Part shown: positions 43,472-45,228 of the stretch, piece by piece | Layout of the letters: each line of letters opens with the position of its first letter | Position numbering within the stretch: the stretch's first letter is position 1 | Source of the DNA: an uncultured Bacilli bacterium | GTDB lineage: Bacteria; Bacillota_I; Bacilli_A; RF39; UBA660 | Length of the DNA: 45,228 bases | Direction: 5' to 3' | NCBI GenBank assembly: GCA_934119965.1 | Contig: CAKOTA010000009.1 | Span: 1 to 45,228, forward strand | Made by a program: the position numbers and the translations under genes | The notes under the pieces: generated by a model | Database searches by the model: none | Told to the model about the DNA's origin: nothing | The model's input: the letters and a program-made list of their open reading frames with translations, nothing else

Positions 43472-45070
43472 ATGTTAAAAGTTGAAAACTTAGAGCTTAG
43501 ATTTAATACTAGAACATTATTTAAGAATGTTAATTTAGAATTCAAAAATGATAATTGTTATGGAATAATAGGTGCCAACGGAGCAGGAAAGTCAACATTT
43601 TTAAAATTATTGTCAGGTGAAATTGAATCAACTAAAGGTAATGTTATAATTGGAAAAAATGAAAGAATATCTGTTTTAAAACAAAATCATAATGAATTTG
43701 ATGAATATACTGTAATTGATACAGTTATAATGGGTGATAGTGAATTATATAATATTAGAAAAGAAAAAGATGAATTATATATGAAACCGGATTTTAGTAT
43801 TGAAGATGGGATGAGAGTAGCTGAATTAGAAGAAAAATTTGCTTCTAAAAATGGTTGGCAAGCTGAAAGTGATGCCGCAATGTTATTATCAGGATTAGGA
43901 ATTAAAAATGATAAATTAGATTTAAAAATGGGTGAATTAAAAGATAGTGATAAAGTAAAAGTATTATTGGCTCGTGCCTTGTTTGGAAATCCTGATATAT
44001 TATTGCTAGATGAACCAACAAATGGATTAGATTCTAAAAGTATAATGTGGTTAGAAGAATTTTTAATTAATTTTAAAAATACAGTATTAGTAGTATCACA
44101 TGATAGACATTTTCTTAATAAAGTATGTACACATATGGTTGATATAGATTATGAAAAAATTACTTTATTTGTTGGAAACTATGATTTCTGGTATCAATCA
44201 AGCGAATTAATTCAAAAACAAATGCGTGATTCAAATAAGAAGAAAGAAGAAAAAATAAAAGAATTAGAAGACTTTATCAGAAGATTTAGTGCGAATGCTT
44301 CTAAGTCAAAACAAGCAACCTCAAGAAAAAAGTCATTAGAAAAAATTGTTTTAGATGATATCAAACCATCTAGTAGAAAATATCCTTATATTAATTTTGA
44401 AATCGAAAAATATTTAGGTAGAGAAGTAATATCTTTAAGCAATATTACTTATAGTATAGATGGTAAAGTTATTTTGAATAATATTAATATGCATATCAAT
44501 CCAGAAGATAAAATAGCTTTGATAGGAACTAATGAGATAGCTAAAACAGCTTTACTTAATATAATAAGTGGAAAAGTTAAACCGGATTCTGGAAATATTA
44601 GATATGGTAGCACTGTTAAATTAGGATACTTTGAAAAAAATCATAGTGAATATTTTAAAAATGATTTAAGTTTATTAGAATGGTTAAGAAATTATAGTGA
44701 AAATAAAGAAGAAAGTTTTGTTAGAGGGTTTCTAGGACGTATGCTATTTAGTGGAGAAGAAGTATTTAAAAAAGTTTCAGTACTGTCTGGTGGCGAAAAA
44801 GTAAGAGCTATGTTTTCTAAAATAATGTTAGAAAAAAATAATGTATTATTATTTGATGAACCAACTAACCATTTGGATATTGAATCAATAACTTCTTTAA
44901 ATGAAGGATTAAAAAAATATAAATCTGTTATTATTTATTCTACTTTTGATCAAGAATTAATAGAAAGTGTAAGTAATAGATTGGTCGAAATCAAAAGTGA
45001 CGGAACAATTAGAGATAAGCAAATGGAATATAGTGAATATATAGAAAAATTTGGATTAGAAGAAAATTAA
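43472..45070 (+). CDS. ABC-F ATPase, YkpA/YbiT type
   Basis: ABC-F proteins act on ribosomes, and some give antibiotic resistance. The 532-residue protein has two cassettes and no membrane segments. Cassette 1 has a normal Walker A (GANGAGKST, about 35-43), LLLDEPTNGLD and SHDRHF, but its signature is degenerate (GELKDSDKVKV). Cassette 2 has a degenerate Walker A (GTNEIAKTA), a normal signature (LSGGEKVRAMF) and LLFDEPTNHLD, but STFDQEL in place of the SHD switch. The linker is Lys-rich. The blocks LFVGNYDFWYQSS and VRGFLGRMLFSGEE are typical of the YkpA/YbiT group. The RBS is in the inverted repeat just upstream. Confidence 0.93.
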   Translation: MLKVENLELRFNTRTLFKNVNLEFKNDNCYGIIGANGAGKSTFLKLLSGEIESTKGNVIIGKNERISVLKQNHNEFDEYTVIDTVIMGDSELYNIRKEKDELYMKPDFSIEDGMRVAELEEKFASKNGWQAESDAAMLLSGLGIKNDKLDLKMGELKDSDKVKVLLARALFGNPDILLLDEPTNGLDSKSIMWLEEFLINFKNTVLVVSHDRHFLNKVCTHMVDIDYEKITLFVGNYDFWYQSSELIQKQMRDSNKKKEEKIKELEDFIRRFSANASKSKQATSRKKSLEKIVLDDIKPSSRKYPYINFEIEKYLGREVISLSNITYSIDGKVILNNINMHINPEDKIALIGTNEIAKTALLNIISGKVKPDSGNIRYGSTVKLGYFEKNHSEYFKNDLSLLEWLRNYSENKEESFVRGFLGRMLFSGEEVFKKVSVLSGGEKVRAMFSKIMLEKNNVLLFDEPTNHLDIESITSLNEGLKKYKSVIIYSTFDQELIESVSNRLVEIKSDGTIRDKQMEYSEYIEKFGLEEN

Positions 45071-45086
45071 AAAAAGTATAAATTTG

Positions 45087-45107
45087 AAAATTGGCTTAGC
45101 CAATTTT
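45087..45107 (+). terminator. ABC-F gene terminator
   Basis: AAAATTGGC (45087-45095) pairs with GCCAATTTT (45099-45107), followed by Ts. Confidence 0.88.
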
Positions 45108-45164
45108 TAATTTTTATTAAGTCAAATTTATATAATTAAGCTTCTAAAATTCAAAATTAGTCAT

Positions 45165-45228
45165 TTTACACATTCTTTCTAATGTGATATAAACTTTATG
45201 AAATTGCAATTTCACAAAAAGAAAGGAA
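45165..45228 (+). promoter_or_regulatory. Promoter, palindromic operator and RBS for a gene beyond the window
   Basis: TTTACA (45165-45170), 17 bp, TATAAA (45188-45193) with an extended TGA. A perfect 16-bp palindrome TGAAATTGCAATTTCA spans 45199-45214, at the expected transcription start. AAAGAAAGGAA at the very end looks like an RBS, so a gene should start just after 45228. Confidence 0.6.

Overview
The window looks like chromosome from a very AT-rich, low-GC Gram-positive bacterium of the class Bacilli. By eye it is roughly a quarter to 30 percent GC, which is an estimate and not a calculation. The Bacilli signature genes are polC (Gram-positive replicative polymerase), a T-box leader, ylxM, sufU, omega subunit rpoZ, divIB and a YnbB-type lyase. 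Two sporulation genes (spoIIP and a CotD-like coat protein) suggest an endospore-forming lineage or one descended from spore formers. TGA is used as a stop codon, so the Mycoplasma code does not apply. A gut lineage such as RF39 or the Erysipelotrichales would fit, but this is inference.

Layout. 1-250: tail of an Rpn-type nuclease gene. 300-5860: mutS, a small membrane protein, a sugar nucleotidyltransferase, ffh and an unknown gene. 5940-6500: cotD-like gene and tRNA-Ile(GAT). 6500-9290: three unrecognised genes, each with its own near-consensus promoter. The first encodes seven 29-residue repeats followed by a domain that resembles sigma-70 region 2. 9291-15940: an Asn-specific T-box followed by gatC-gatA-gatB-asnS-aspS. 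16060-18800: murG-murB-divIB cell-wall and division cluster. 18820-22790: lipid kinase, CmpB-like membrane protein, spoIIP with a partner gene, and yihY. 22800-26090: nfo, a convergent DUF2624-like gene and a class B PBP. 26130-29730: rpmG, a 54-codon gene, efp, an SDR reductase, a YnbB-like PLP lyase and a membrane-anchored Cys-containing protein. 29800-33090: ftsY, a small membrane gene, ylxM and a HerA-like ATPase. 33100-34210: a gene with an in-frame stop at codon 5, bracketed by two copies of the same terminator. 34213-37485: HD-GYP phosphodiesterase (minus strand), pyrimidine-nucleoside phosphorylase, a membrane protein and rpoZ. 37500-43190: sufU, a minus-strand gene of unknown function and polC. 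43190-45228: gene debris, an ABC-F protein, and a promoter with a palindromic operator for a gene beyond the window end.

Most of the content is housekeeping: mismatch and AP-site repair, replication, protein targeting (Ffh, FtsY, YlxM), tRNA charging, translation (L33, EF-P), peptidoglycan synthesis and Fe-S assembly. GatCAB together with AsnRS suggests GatCAB is mainly needed for Gln-tRNA(Gln), yet the operon is read by an Asn T-box. Many housekeeping promoters place the -10 box only about 6-12 nt before an aGGTGat ribosome-binding site, giving very short leaders. The accessory genes instead have full TTGACA/TATAAT-like promoters. The strongest candidates for new biology are the repeat protein at 6550-8115, its two neighbours, and the minus-strand gene at 37973-38491.
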